From positions 215,532-279,531 of the forward strand of contig NZ_JACSQD010000007.1 in the NCBI RefSeq assembly GCF_014836775.1: 64,000 nucleotides of DNA. The letters run 5' to 3'. Shown here one piece after another: positions 1 through 8,189 of this stretch; the stretch's first letter is position 1; every line of letters starts with the position of its first letter. The stretch comes from Arthrobacter gallicola. GTDB lineage: Bacteria; Actinomycetota; Actinomycetes; Actinomycetales; Micrococcaceae. The notes under the pieces were generated by a model that was not told the DNA's origin, made no database searches, and was given only the letters and a program-made list of their open reading frames with translations. The translations under genes were made by a program, and so were the position numbers.

Positions 1-1219
1 TGCAGACCAGGAACATGTAGGGGAAACCCAGCCACGTGTTCACGAGCAGTACGCTCACTTTGGCGAGCCACGGGTCATTCAGCCACGGGATGGACGCACC
101 GCCGAGCAGGGAGTTGTTGATGAACCCGAACTCCTGGTTCAGCATTCCGGACCACACCAGGCCGGCAAGGAACGCCGGGAAGGCATAGGGCATGATCATC
201 AGGATCCGGTAGGTCCGCTTGCCCTTGAGAGTCGGATGGTTGAACGTCAGGGCCAGGAAAAGCCCCAGCCCAAAGCACAGGCCCACCGAGGCAACCGCAA
301 AGGTGAAGGTCCAGCCAATCACACTGAACAGCGGTCCGCGCAGATCGGGATCGGTCACGGCGCGCTGAAAATTCTCGAAACCGACGTGGATCTTCCAGCC
401 GGTAGGCAGCGCTTCCCCTGTGTCGGAGACGAAGTTACCCTCGCCGCTGTCACGGTAGACCGTGCCGGTCTCAGCGTTGGTGAAGGTGTCCGCGGATTCG
501 TCGTAAACCAGGACGGGTTTGTAGACGTAGGCGTTGGACCCGTCCGCGGTCTTCAGCGTGCCGTCTTCGAGGTTGTCGGAGAAGGGAACCGTGAGTTCCA
601 GGATCTCCGACTGGCGGCTGAGGAGGTCATTGAAGGCCAGCGTTTCATAACCGTCGACGCCGGTTGCCTTACCGGCGCTTCCCATCTGAGCGTCCTGGAC
701 TTCTTCCAGCGGCTGTTCGGTGCCGCCGAGTTCGACACGTCCGTCCGGGTCGGTCACCAGCAGGAAGAGTTCGTTTCCCTTCTCCAGTACGGATACCTGG
801 TACGCCGGGGAGTCCGGTACGCGCTGCTGGGCAGTGAGCGAGATGGCGGCAACGGCGTCTTCCTTGGTGCTGTTGTGCCCGTCTCCGTAGTTGGTGAACG
901 CGACGTATCCGCTGTAGACCACCACGAAGACCTGGAAGATGAGCAGAAAGAGGACACCGGGGGCCAGGTATTTGGCAGGGAGCCCGCCGCGGCGCAGATA
1001 AATCCAGTTGATGCTCAGTGTCACGGCCGCCGTGACCGCCAGGATTATCCACTCTTCTGCAAGGAACAGGACAATCAGAACGTAGACGGCAAATGCGTCC
1101 ACGAGCCCCAGGAGCACGATCTTGGCGAGCGTTCCGGCCAGGGAATCCGGGCCGCGTTTCGGCTTGCGGACCGGTGCGGATTGGGTGGGGCGGACTGGAG
1201 CGTCCAGATATACGGCCAT
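1..1219 (-). CDS. malF: Maltose/maltodextrin ABC transporter permease, MalF-like (3' end outside window)
   Basis: Inner-membrane permease subunit expected to carry maltodextrins bound by the MalE-like lipoprotein just upstream. The frame is open for 406 codons from the ATG at 1219 to the window edge, so the C-terminus is missing. Two hydrophobic helices lie at about residues 28-75, another near 90-110, then comes a long hydrophilic extracellular stretch to about residue 265, as in MalF proteins, and further membrane helices follow. It starts 77 bases after malE on the same strand, with a 10-bp hairpin between them. A MalG permease would be expected beyond the edge. No ATPase gene is visible here; the MsmK-type ATPase at 56 kb is a candidate partner. 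Family call is firm; the exact sugar is inferred from neighbours. Confidence 0.85.
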   Translation of the reverse strand, partial: MAVYLDAPVRPTQSAPVRKPKRGPDSLAGTLAKIVLLGLVDAFAVYVLIVLFLAEEWIILAVTAAVTLSINWIYLRRGGLPAKYLAPGVLFLLIFQVFVVVYSGYVAFTNYGDGHNSTKEDAVAAISLTAQQRVPDSPAYQVSVLEKGNELFLLVTDPDGRVELGGTEQPLEEVQDAQMGSAGKATGVDGYETLAFNDLLSRQSEILELTVPFSDNLEDGTLKTADGSNAYVYKPVLVYDESADTFTNAETGTVYRDSGEGNFVSDTGEALPTGWKIHVGFENFQRAVTDPDLRGPLFSVIGWTFTFAVASVGLCFGLGLFLALTFNHPTLKGKRTYRILMIMPYAFPAFLAGLVWSGMLNQEFGFINNSLLGGASIPWLNDPWLAKVSVLLVNTWLGFPYMFLVC

Positions 1220-1236
1220 GGTGTTTCTCCTCCGGC

Positions 1237-1270
1237 GCAGGTCCGGACGGGGTGACCCGCCCGGACCTGC
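1237..1270 (-). terminator. Intercistronic hairpin between malE and malF
   Basis: Perfect 10-bp inverted repeat (1237-1246 with 1261-1270) around a 14-base spacer, between the malE stop and the malF start. There is no T-run. It may protect the upstream malE message or partly terminate before malF, giving more binding protein than permease, as is known for other mal operons. The role is inferred. Confidence 0.5.
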
Positions 1271-1296
1271 TGGCGCCTGCGGCTAGTTGGGTGCCG

Positions 1297-2583
1297 CTAC
1301 TTAGTGATCTTGGACTGGATGTTGGAGACCATGGTGGCCCAGGCGGCGGCAGGATCACCCTCGCCCTTGATCAGGGCCAGCTCTGTGCCGCCCCAGTCAG
1401 CCCAAACCGCTTCCATTTCCGGAATGGCCGGCATCGGCACGCCTTCGGCTCCGATCTCGCCGAAGGCAGCAACAATCGGATCGCTGGCGGCCTTGTCGAA
1501 GGAAGCCGTCAGCGCCGGCGGGCGGCCGCCGGCCTTGAACATCGCGTCCTGCACGGCCTCGGTGGTGAGGTAGTTCAGGGCAAACTCGTTGGCAGCCAGT
1601 GCGTTCTGGCTCTTGGCGCTGATGAAGAAGCCGTTGACACCGACGAACGGCTGAGCCGGCTGGTCACCGGCTGTGGGCAACGGGTCGACGGCGAGGTTGA
1701 TGCCTGCCGCCTGAGCATCCGGGACGTTCCAGGGGCCGGTAAGGAAGTACGGTGAGGCGCCGGCGTTGAACTTCTCCTTGGCGATGTCCGGGGAGATGTT
1801 CGAATTCAGGATGCCGTCTCCGGCTTCGCCCCAGGCCAGAAGCTTAGCTGCGAATTCAGCACCGCCGGGGTTGCCCAGCTCCAGTTTCGACGGGTCATAT
1901 CCCCCGGTCTCATCGGTGCCGAAGACCGGAGCACCCATCGAGGTCTGCAGCGGATAAAGGTGGTACGGGTCGCCCTGCTTCGGGTCCAGACCAACCAGGA
2001 AGGGGAACTCGGCGCCGGCGTCCACGGCGGCCTTGCCGTTGGCTATGACCTCATCCATGGTCGCCGCCGGTTCCGGTGCCAGGTCGGTGTTGCGCAGCAG
2101 GCCGATATTCTCGATGGAGTACGGCACACCGTAGGTGTTGCCTTCGTACGTCATGGCCTGAACAGCGGTGTCCTGGAACTGCCCGGCCTTGTCGCCCAAC
2201 TCAATCGGGGCGACAACGCCGTTCTGGACGAACTTGCCCAGCCAGTCGTGCGGGCCGACGATCAGATCCGGGCCCTTGCCGCTGGGAACCTGGGTGATGA
2301 AGTCGTCGGAAACCTGCTGGAAGTCCTTGGTGACCAGCTTGACCTCGATGCCGGTATCTTCCTTGAACCGGGCAGCGACGTCGGTCAGGGCGGGTGAGCG
2401 TTCGGCGTCCACCCACATGGTGAGCGTGGTGGCTCCGCCGGAAGCGAGATCGGATGATTCAGTGGACTCGCCGGCGTCGGAACCGCCGCAGGCGCTGAGG
2501 ACCAGGGCCGCGGTGACCGACACGGCACCGAGAGTAAAGGTACGCCGGCCAAACGCCGTCGTACCCGTTGTGCGCACCTTCAT
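1297..2583 (-). CDS. malE: Maltose/maltodextrin-binding lipoprotein (extracellular solute-binding protein family 1)
   Basis: Extracytoplasmic sugar-binding component of an ABC importer, 428 residues. The N-terminus has a twin arginine (RR, residues 13-14), a hydrophobic stretch and a lipobox LSAC with Cys32, so it should be a membrane-anchored lipoprotein. The mature part has the family pattern: a TMWVDAERSP start, the YGVPYSIENIGL region, and a Gly/Trp-rich binding segment (FLTGPWNVPDAQ). The ATG at 2583 follows an AGAGG ribosome site by about 8 bases; the frame stays open far upstream but that part is the antisense of the divergent glucosidase. First gene of the malE-malF operon, divergent from the alpha-glucosidase, with LacI-like operators in the shared promoter region. 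Maltodextrin specificity is inferred from the context. Confidence 0.9.
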   Translation of the reverse strand: MKVRTTGTTAFGRRTFTLGAVSVTAALVLSACGGSDAGESTESSDLASGGATTLTMWVDAERSPALTDVAARFKEDTGIEVKLVTKDFQQVSDDFITQVPSGKGPDLIVGPHDWLGKFVQNGVVAPIELGDKAGQFQDTAVQAMTYEGNTYGVPYSIENIGLLRNTDLAPEPAATMDEVIANGKAAVDAGAEFPFLVGLDPKQGDPYHLYPLQTSMGAPVFGTDETGGYDPSKLELGNPGGAEFAAKLLAWGEAGDGILNSNISPDIAKEKFNAGASPYFLTGPWNVPDAQAAGINLAVDPLPTAGDQPAQPFVGVNGFFISAKSQNALAANEFALNYLTTEAVQDAMFKAGGRPPALTASFDKAASDPIVAAFGEIGAEGVPMPAIPEMEAVWADWGGTELALIKGEGDPAAAWATMVSNIQSKITK

Positions 2584-2684
2584 TGGTGTACCTCTTCTGT
2601 GTTTTGGGCGGGTGATGAATGGCCTTGCAGGCCAGGGAGACAAGGTATGCCTGACCGAGACCCGGACGATGGCATGGGGAAAGT

Positions 2685-2696
2685 GTAAGCGTGTGC
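2685..2696. promoter_or_regulatory. Weaker LacI-type operator candidate near the malE promoter
   Basis: GTAAGCGTGTGC matches 8 of the 10 fixed positions of the palindrome GCAANCGNTTGC that is perfect at 2817-2828. It lies about 100 bases upstream of the malE start. It may be the malE-side site of the LacI-family regulator at 4593. Confidence 0.4.
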
Positions 2697-2816
2697 GCAC
2701 TGTGCGTCCAGTCACAGTATGAATCCGCACATTAGAACCGTTCTTCCAGGTGCGCCGCTTGGGATCTTGCAGATGGGAGAGGGGAAACTCCCGAACAACA
2801 CGCAGGAAAATATTGC

Positions 2817-2828
2817 GCAAGCGTTTGC
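2817..2828. promoter_or_regulatory. LacI-family operator overlapping the alpha-glucosidase -35 box
   Basis: GCAAGCGTTTGC fits the palindromic LacI/GalR-type consensus with a central CG. It overlaps a -35-like TTGCAT (2825-2830); 19 bases later comes TAGGAT (2850-2855), and the ATG at 2863 follows after 7 bases. A repressor here would block initiation directly. The LacI-type gene at 4593 is the obvious candidate binder. Confidence 0.65.
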
Positions 2829-2862
2829 ATTCTTCCCCGGGGTGTCGCTTAGGATGCAAGGC

Positions 2863-4587
2863 ATGCTTAGCTCCGTTGCCGACCCGTCCACCCCGCTTCC
2901 GGGCGCCTGCCTGGTGCCGGTCCATGAGGCTTCCGCTGAACGCGACCGTCAGTGGTGGCGCTCCAGCGTGATCTACCAGATCTACCCCCGTTCCTTCCGC
3001 GACCTCCGCGGCGACGGCATCGGTGACCTTCCCGGCATCACCGCCGAAATCCCCGCCCTCGCCGAACTGGACATCGACGCCATCTGGCTCTCCCCGTTCT
3101 ACAAATCCCCCCAGAAAGACGCCGGCTACGACGTCGCCGACTACTGCTCCGTCGACCCCCTCTTCGGCACCCTGGAAGACTTCGATGCCCTCGTCGCCAC
3201 CGCAAAGGCACACAGCATCCGGGTGATCGTTGACCTGGTCCCCAACCACTGCTCCGACCAGCATCCCCTCTTCCAGGCCGCCCTCGCCGCCCCGGAAAAC
3301 TCCCCCGCCCGGGACATGTTCATCTTCCGCGACGGCACCGGAGAAAACGGCGAAAACCCGCCAAACAACTGGCAGTCCCACTTCGGCGGTCCCGCCTGGA
3401 CCCGCATCACCAACCCCGACGGCACCCCGGGCCAGTGGTACCTGCACCTCTTCGACTCCACCCAGCCCGACTTCAACTGGGACAACCCCGCCGTCCACAA
3501 GGAATTCGAACGCATCCTGCGCTTCTGGCTCGACCGCGGCGTCGGCGGCTTCCGCGTGGACGTCGCGCACGCCCTGATCAAAAAGTCCGGTCTCCCGGAC
3601 TGGGGCGGCCGCGCCGACGGCGCCTCCATCGAAGGCTTCCCCGGCCACGAGGCACCCATGTTCGGCCAAGCCGGAATCCACGACATTTACCGGTCCTGGC
3701 GCAAAATCCTCGAGGACTACGACGGCGACCGCGTGCTCTGCGCCGAAGCCACCATCGACCCGCTGGACCGGCTCACCGACTGGGTCCGGTCCGACGAAAT
3801 GCACCAGGCCTTTAACTTCGCCTACCTCCACCACCCCTGGGACGCCGGGAATCTGCGCAGCACCATCGAAACCTCCCTCAAAGCGTTCGACAAGGTCGGT
3901 GCCCCCACCACCTGGGTGCTCTCCAACCACGACGTCGTCCGCCACGTCTCCCGGTTCGGGCAGGCCCCCGGCCATACCCGTCCCGGCGACGGACTGGGAC
4001 CGGAGGACCAGCAGCCAGACCACGACCTTGGCCTTCGCCGCGCGCGGGCGGCCACCCTGCTGATGCTCGCCCTGCCCGGCGGGGTCTACCTCTACCAGGG
4101 CGAGGAACTCGGCCTGCCGGACCACACCATGCTGGAGAACAGCCACCGGCAGGACCCCACCTTCCACCGGACCAGCGGGGAGCGCCTCGGCCGGGACGGC
4201 TGCCGCGTGCCGCTGCCCTGGGTGGCGGACGCGCCGTCGTACGGGTTCAGCAGCACCGGCCAGAGCTGGCTGCCGCAACCGGAGCAGTGGCGGGAGCTTT
4301 CCAGGGACCTGCAGGAACAGGATCCCAACTCAACGCTGAACGTTTACCGGGATGCCCTGGCACTGCGACGCGAACTAAACCTGGGCCACGGGTCCTTGGC
4401 CTGGTGGCCGGAGCACGATGCACAGAGTGTGGTGGCGCTGGTCAACGGGAACGTCCTGGCCCTGATGAATATGGGGTCGGAACCGGTGGAGCTGCCGGCA
4501 GGTGAGCTGCTGGTGCGCAGCGTCCCGGAGGCCGGGCAGGACGGTTTTCTGGCCCCAGACGCCGCAGTGTGGCTTCGGCTAGCCTAG
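2863..4587 (+). CDS. Alpha-glucosidase, glycoside hydrolase family 13 (copy 1)
   Basis: Cytoplasmic hydrolase (no signal peptide) that should release glucose from maltose and maltodextrins brought in by MalEF. 574 residues. GH13 catalytic residues are visible: nucleophile Asp233 in GFRVDVAHAL, acid/base Glu295 in LCAEATIDPL, and Asp357 in LSNHDVVRH. The QIYPRSFRD start and the GDGIGDLPGI motif are typical of oligo-1,6-glucosidase/alpha-glucosidase enzymes. The ATG at 2863 is chosen because it follows a TAGGAT box by 7 bases and because the paralogue at 59855 then aligns codon for codon; an earlier in-frame ATG at 2719 would run through the promoter and operator. Residues 17 to about 366 are encoded by DNA that appears identical to that of the paralogue; before and after it the genes differ. 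Whether alpha-1,4 or alpha-1,6 linkages are preferred cannot be read from the sequence. Confidence 0.9.
   Translation: MLSSVADPSTPLPGACLVPVHEASAERDRQWWRSSVIYQIYPRSFRDLRGDGIGDLPGITAEIPALAELDIDAIWLSPFYKSPQKDAGYDVADYCSVDPLFGTLEDFDALVATAKAHSIRVIVDLVPNHCSDQHPLFQAALAAPENSPARDMFIFRDGTGENGENPPNNWQSHFGGPAWTRITNPDGTPGQWYLHLFDSTQPDFNWDNPAVHKEFERILRFWLDRGVGGFRVDVAHALIKKSGLPDWGGRADGASIEGFPGHEAPMFGQAGIHDIYRSWRKILEDYDGDRVLCAEATIDPLDRLTDWVRSDEMHQAFNFAYLHHPWDAGNLRSTIETSLKAFDKVGAPTTWVLSNHDVVRHVSRFGQAPGHTRPGDGLGPEDQQPDHDLGLRRARAATLLMLALPGGVYLYQGEELGLPDHTMLENSHRQDPTFHRTSGERLGRDGCRVPLPWVADAPSYGFSSTGQSWLPQPEQWRELSRDLQEQDPNSTLNVYRDALALRRELNLGHGSLAWWPEHDAQSVVALVNGNVLALMNMGSEPVELPAGELLVRSVPEAGQDGFLAPDAAVWLRLA
2911..3961 (+). 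repeat. 1,051-bp repeat shared with 59903-60953
   Basis: This block appears base-for-base identical to 59903-60953: every reading frame checked across it translates the same in both places. The match starts at codon 17 of both genes and ends abruptly after GGTTCGGGC, after which the genes diverge to ordinary paralogue similarity with scattered short identities. Upstream regions are unrelated. Confidence 0.9.
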
Positions 4588-4592
4588 GCAGC

Positions 4593-5636
4593 GTGGAACG
4601 GAACGCCCGTGGGGCAGGTATTAAGGAAGTCGCAGTCCGGGCAGGGGTCTCGGCTGCAACCGTCTCGCGGGCGCTCAGCGGGAAGGGCAGGGTCTCGGAT
4701 GCTACCCGCCGGAGGGTCCAACTAGCGGCAGACGAGCTTGGCTTTGTCATCTCCTACAACGCCTCTTCCCTGGCTTCCGGGCGCAGCCGCAACATCGGAA
4801 TCGTCATCCCCACTGTAGGGCGCTGGTACTTCTCGCAGGTCCTCGAGGGTGCGGCATCTGCCCTGATCGAAGCCGGCTACGACCTCACGCTCTACAACAC
4901 GAGCGACGGCCCGGGCCACCGAGAAAGCGTGCTGAAGGAGATGCTGCGCCGCAAACGGCTCGATGCCGTTATCACGGTCGCGCTGCGGCTCACAGATGAG
5001 GAGCTTGGCCAGCTCCGCGAGGTCGGCAAACCGATCGTGGCCATTGGGGGGCCGTTGCCGGAGACACCAACAGTCCGGGTCGATGAGTTCAGCATCTCAG
5101 CTCTGGCCACCCGCCATCTCATCTCCCTGGGGCACAGCCGGATCGCGCACATCGGTGGAGGCGAAGAACTTGAGCGGGACTTCCGGTTGGGCAGCACCCG
5201 GCAGGACGGCTATCTCCATGCCATGGCCGAAGCTGGTCTGCCGTCAGGACCGCAGTGGCTGAGCAACTCCCCGTTCAGCGTCGCCGGCGGCTTCGCCGCT
5301 GCGAAACGGTTGCTGGCCGATCCTGCCGGCCAGGTGACGGGGATTTTCTGCGCGGCAGACGAAATAGCCATCGGTGCGATCCTGGCAGCCCGCGAGCTGG
5401 GTTTCCGGGTTCCCGAGGATGTGTCGGTGATCGGCATTGACGGACACGAACTTGGGGAGGTTTTCGGGTTGACCACTATCAGTCAGGACCCGGCTGGCCA
5501 GGGCGTCGCCGCGGTCAATGCGGTGCTTTCGCTGCTGCAGCACAACCGTGTCCCTGCTGACTTGCTGCACGGGTTCTACCCCACGGAGTTCGTGGTCCGC
5601 TCCAGCACCGCGGTGCCGTCTGCGTTCCGGGCCTGA
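4593..5636 (+). CDS. LacI/GalR-family transcriptional regulator
   Basis: Sugar-responsive repressor of 347 residues. The N-terminal helix-turn-helix (residues 10-30: GIKEVAVRAGVS then TVSRALSG) is followed by a hinge and a periplasmic-binding-protein-like effector domain ending with the usual SVIGIDGHELGEVFGLTTI segment. It lies 5 bases after the alpha-glucosidase gene and is likely to control that gene and the divergent malE operon through the operator at 2817-2828. The GTG at 4593 follows TAGCCT (4580-4585) by 7 bases and gives the usual short arm before the helix-turn-helix; a GTG at 4569 would overlap the glucosidase stop. The ligand is probably a maltodextrin or a glucoside, by context only. 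Confidence 0.88.
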   Translation: MERNARGAGIKEVAVRAGVSAATVSRALSGKGRVSDATRRRVQLAADELGFVISYNASSLASGRSRNIGIVIPTVGRWYFSQVLEGAASALIEAGYDLTLYNTSDGPGHRESVLKEMLRRKRLDAVITVALRLTDEELGQLREVGKPIVAIGGPLPETPTVRVDEFSISALATRHLISLGHSRIAHIGGGEELERDFRLGSTRQDGYLHAMAEAGLPSGPQWLSNSPFSVAGGFAAAKRLLADPAGQVTGIFCAADEIAIGAILAARELGFRVPEDVSVIGIDGHELGEVFGLTTISQDPAGQGVAAVNAVLSLLQHNRVPADLLHGFYPTEFVVRSSTAVPSAFRA

Positions 5637-5753
5637 CAGTCCGCCGATCAGTTTGGGCCCCGGGAGAACGACGGGCAGTATGCGGGCCACGCTCGGCTGG
5701 ATAGGATGGCGGTGCCGGGCTTCCGGCATCACAGGGGGATGAAGGAACCATCA

Positions 5754-6125
5754 ATGCTGGTGTTTCTATGGGTTGCGGAGATCGTGCTGGCGCTGCTGTA
5801 TTTTGGCCTGGGTGTCATGCGCCTGGTTCAGCCGTATCCGAAACTGGTCCGGGTGCTCCGCTGGCCCGCCGATTTCCCGGCGTGGGCCGTCAAACTCATC
5901 GGTGTTGCTGAAATCCTTGGAGCAATTGGCCTGCTGCTTCCCGCCGCCACGGACATCGCTCCCGTCCTCACCCCCATCGCGGCCTGTGCCCTGGCTGTCA
6001 TGATGGCCCTGGCCGTGCTCGTCCATCTGCGCCGCGGTGAGCGGCAGCGCGTGGCGCTGCCGGCAATCCTGCTGGTGGTGAATGTCCTCGTGGCCGTCGG
6101 CCGGTTCGGTCCGCACCCGGCATGA
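5754..6125 (+). CDS. DoxX family membrane protein
   Basis: Small four-helix integral membrane protein of 123 residues. The pattern FLWVAEIVLALLYFGLGVMR, then FPAWAVKLIGVAEILGAIGL, is typical of the DoxX/DUF4870-like superfamily, whose members are linked to redox or thiol stress but mostly lack defined activities. An AAGGA ribosome site lies 8 bases before the ATG at 5754; in-frame ATGs at 5706 and 5739 lack a good site. The stop overlaps the next start (ATGA), so it is translationally coupled to the coiled-coil protein at 6122. A TAGGAT box at 5701 could be its -10 element. Confidence 0.75.
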   Translation: MLVFLWVAEIVLALLYFGLGVMRLVQPYPKLVRVLRWPADFPAWAVKLIGVAEILGAIGLLLPAATDIAPVLTPIAACALAVMMALAVLVHLRRGERQRVALPAILLVVNVLVAVGRFGPHPA

Positions 6126-7066
6126 ATGCCGCCCAGGAGTCTTCGGCAGCAGATCCGGCGGAGATAGTCACCGGCCTCTACGGGCTGCTGCCCGCCGAAT
6201 TCACCGCTGCCCGTAACGCCCGGTCAGCGGAGGCAGCCCGCCGTGGAGAACGGGAGCTGGGGAAGCGGCTCAAGGCCCTGCCCAAGCCCTCCGCCGCCGC
6301 GTGGCTGGCAAACCTGCTGGTCCGGGAGCGGGAAGAGGCAATCACGGACGTCCTGACTCTTGGCGCCTCCCTGCGCGAGGCACAGCAGGACCTTGACCGG
6401 GAGGAACTGCGCAGGCTTAACGCCGAACGGCACCGCATGCTCCGTTCCCTGGCCCGGGAGGCGCGCGAACTGGCCGACGAGGTTGGCAATCCGGTCAGCA
6501 CTGCGGTGGCGGCCGAGGTCGAACAGACACTGTGGGCCGCAATGACAGACGCCGACGCTGCCGCGGCACTGGCAACGGGACGTCTGGTCCGCAGTCTGGA
6601 AGCCAACGGCTGGGAACCGGTGGACCTTGACGGCGCGGTAGCGGAGCCGGACACCGCGTCGCCGCTGGTGACTGCCGGCACCCGGACAAAAGAGGGCCGC
6701 CGCAGCCCGGCGGCCCCCGGGAAAACCAAGGACAGCGAACCGAGCCGGCAACAGCAGGCCGGCCGTGCCAAAGCACTCGCCGCCGCCGAACAGGAGCTGG
6801 CCGCCGCACGGGACTCAGCCGGCCAGGCCGAATCCCGGCTCGCGTCCGTTCTGGCGGACCTGGAAGAACAAACCGCGGCCCGGGACCGGCTGACCGATGA
6901 GATCGACGAGCTCAAGGAACAGATCCGGGAACTCGAACGCAGCGTCAACACCGTGGACCGGCGCCGCGGGACCCTGGAACGGTCCCGCGACGCAGCCCGC
7001 CGCGAGGCCCGGGCGGCACGCCGGGCCGTTGAGAAGGCCGAAACCAGGCTGGACTCCCTGCGCTGA
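6122..7066 (+). CDS. Hypothetical coiled-coil protein
   Basis: 314-residue soluble protein without signal peptide or membrane segment. The N-terminal half is alpha-helical, with a conserved-looking LKALPKPSAAAWLANLLVR segment at about residues 50-70. A Pro/Ser-rich linker follows (about 175-205), then a long heptad-like coiled coil from about residue 215 to the end (EQTAARDRLTDEIDELKEQI). Proteins of this build are common in Arthrobacter relatives but have no known function. The ATG overlaps the stop of the DoxX gene by four bases, so the two form a coupled pair. The coiled coil suggests a scaffold or DNA/membrane-associated structural role; this is a guess. Confidence 0.7.
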   Translation: MNAAQESSAADPAEIVTGLYGLLPAEFTAARNARSAEAARRGERELGKRLKALPKPSAAAWLANLLVREREEAITDVLTLGASLREAQQDLDREELRRLNAERHRMLRSLAREARELADEVGNPVSTAVAAEVEQTLWAAMTDADAAAALATGRLVRSLEANGWEPVDLDGAVAEPDTASPLVTAGTRTKEGRRSPAAPGKTKDSEPSRQQQAGRAKALAAAEQELAAARDSAGQAESRLASVLADLEEQTAARDRLTDEIDELKEQIRELERSVNTVDRRRGTLERSRDAARREARAARRAVEKAETRLDSLR

Positions 7067-7077
7067 CCCCGGTGCTG

Positions 7078-8130
7078 CTACTTCAGGACCCTCAGCAGGC
7101 CAAAACGGCTGCGGGTACGTGCCAGGTCAACCTCGTGCGCAGCACCCGGGAACACGCCGTCGTAATCGGCAAAGCCAATCACGTCCAGGCGGCAGCCGGC
7201 GTCGTACAGGACATCAACCAGGTTGCCGAAGCGCTGCCAGGCGTCGGGACCGGCCTGGCCGGTTTGCGGGACATCCGAAACCACCCAGTGGGGGTACTCA
7301 GCTGCGAGCGCCAGATAGTCCGAAGCCGCTGAACGCGCCTCACACAGCTCGGAGAATCGGAACCAGAGCTGGGCGTTCCCCGCGCGGTCCGCGGTAAGGG
7401 GAACGCTGCCAGGCCTCAGGACCCGGCTTTCCTCCGGTGCCGGAGGGCACAGTCCAGCAGCGGTCAGGAGCTGGGTTCCCGCGTGGCGCAGGTGGTATCC
7501 GGCGGCGAACCCGGATGGCCGGCACCGGTCCTGGGAACGGTAATCCACCCCGCCGTCCAGCCGGGCTACCTGCAGGTGCTCGGTGATGAGTGCGATTCCG
7601 GGTTCAAAAAGGTGATGGAACATCGGATCCGGAAGCAGGTCCTGCGGTGCGTAGTTCGAGGTCGCCACCAGCACGATCCCCCGGGCCAGGACCTGCTCCA
7701 GGAACCGGGTGACAAACGCCGCATCCGCCGGCCCGTTGACATGGAACTCATCGAAGCAGACCAGCCGGGCGTCGCCCAGGAGCTCGTCCAACCCGTCCGC
7801 GAACGCCGACCCCTGGCGGTACCCCGGATTGCCGTACCCGGCAAAAGTGCGGGCGTGGAGTTCACGGAAGAAGTCATGGAAGTGCAGCCGCCGTTTCCGC
7901 TCCACCGGAACGGAGGCGTAGAACGCGTCGAGGAGCCAGGTTTTGCCGCGGCCCGGCGGTCCCCACAGATAGACGGAACTGCCCGGAACCGGATCCCCGG
8001 ACCCGGCCACAGCAGCCGCACGCGCCAGCAGCGGCAGGACCGCCCGCTGGCCGGCATCAAGTTCCATTCCCGCGCCCTCCGCCTGCCGGACCAGCACGTC
8101 GATCAGATGGTCCGGCTGCGCTGAGGTCAT
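7078..8130 (-). CDS. zapE: Cell division protein ZapE / AFG1-type ATPase
   Basis: AAA-type P-loop ATPase of 350 residues. Walker A is GPPGRGKT at residues 57-64, followed by the family-typical LLDAFYASVPVERKRRLHFH, and Walker B is LVCFDEFHV with the NGPADAAFVTRF region after it. In proteobacteria ZapE acts on the division ring and mitochondrial AFG1/LACE1 on respiratory proteins; the actinobacterial role is not settled. Start at the ATG at 8130, preceded on its strand by TATAAC six bases upstream; an earlier ATG at 8268 would run into the divergent gene. It converges with the coiled-coil gene at 6122 with only 11 bases between stops. Confidence 0.85.
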   Translation of the reverse strand: MTSAQPDHLIDVLVRQAEGAGMELDAGQRAVLPLLARAAAVAGSGDPVPGSSVYLWGPPGRGKTWLLDAFYASVPVERKRRLHFHDFFRELHARTFAGYGNPGYRQGSAFADGLDELLGDARLVCFDEFHVNGPADAAFVTRFLEQVLARGIVLVATSNYAPQDLLPDPMFHHLFEPGIALITEHLQVARLDGGVDYRSQDRCRPSGFAAGYHLRHAGTQLLTAAGLCPPAPEESRVLRPGSVPLTADRAGNAQLWFRFSELCEARSAASDYLALAAEYPHWVVSDVPQTGQAGPDAWQRFGNLVDVLYDAGCRLDVIGFADYDGVFPGAAHEVDLARTRSRFGLLRVLK

Positions 8131-8189
8131 ATACCGGTTATACCGACCCTGAAGTACGGCTCCAAATACAGCCGTGTGGCAGGATTTTG

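Noticed and set aside
1297..4278. 993-residue minus-strand frame
   Set aside because: It joins malE to the antisense of the alpha-glucosidase; malE starts at 2583 with a ribosome site and signal peptide.
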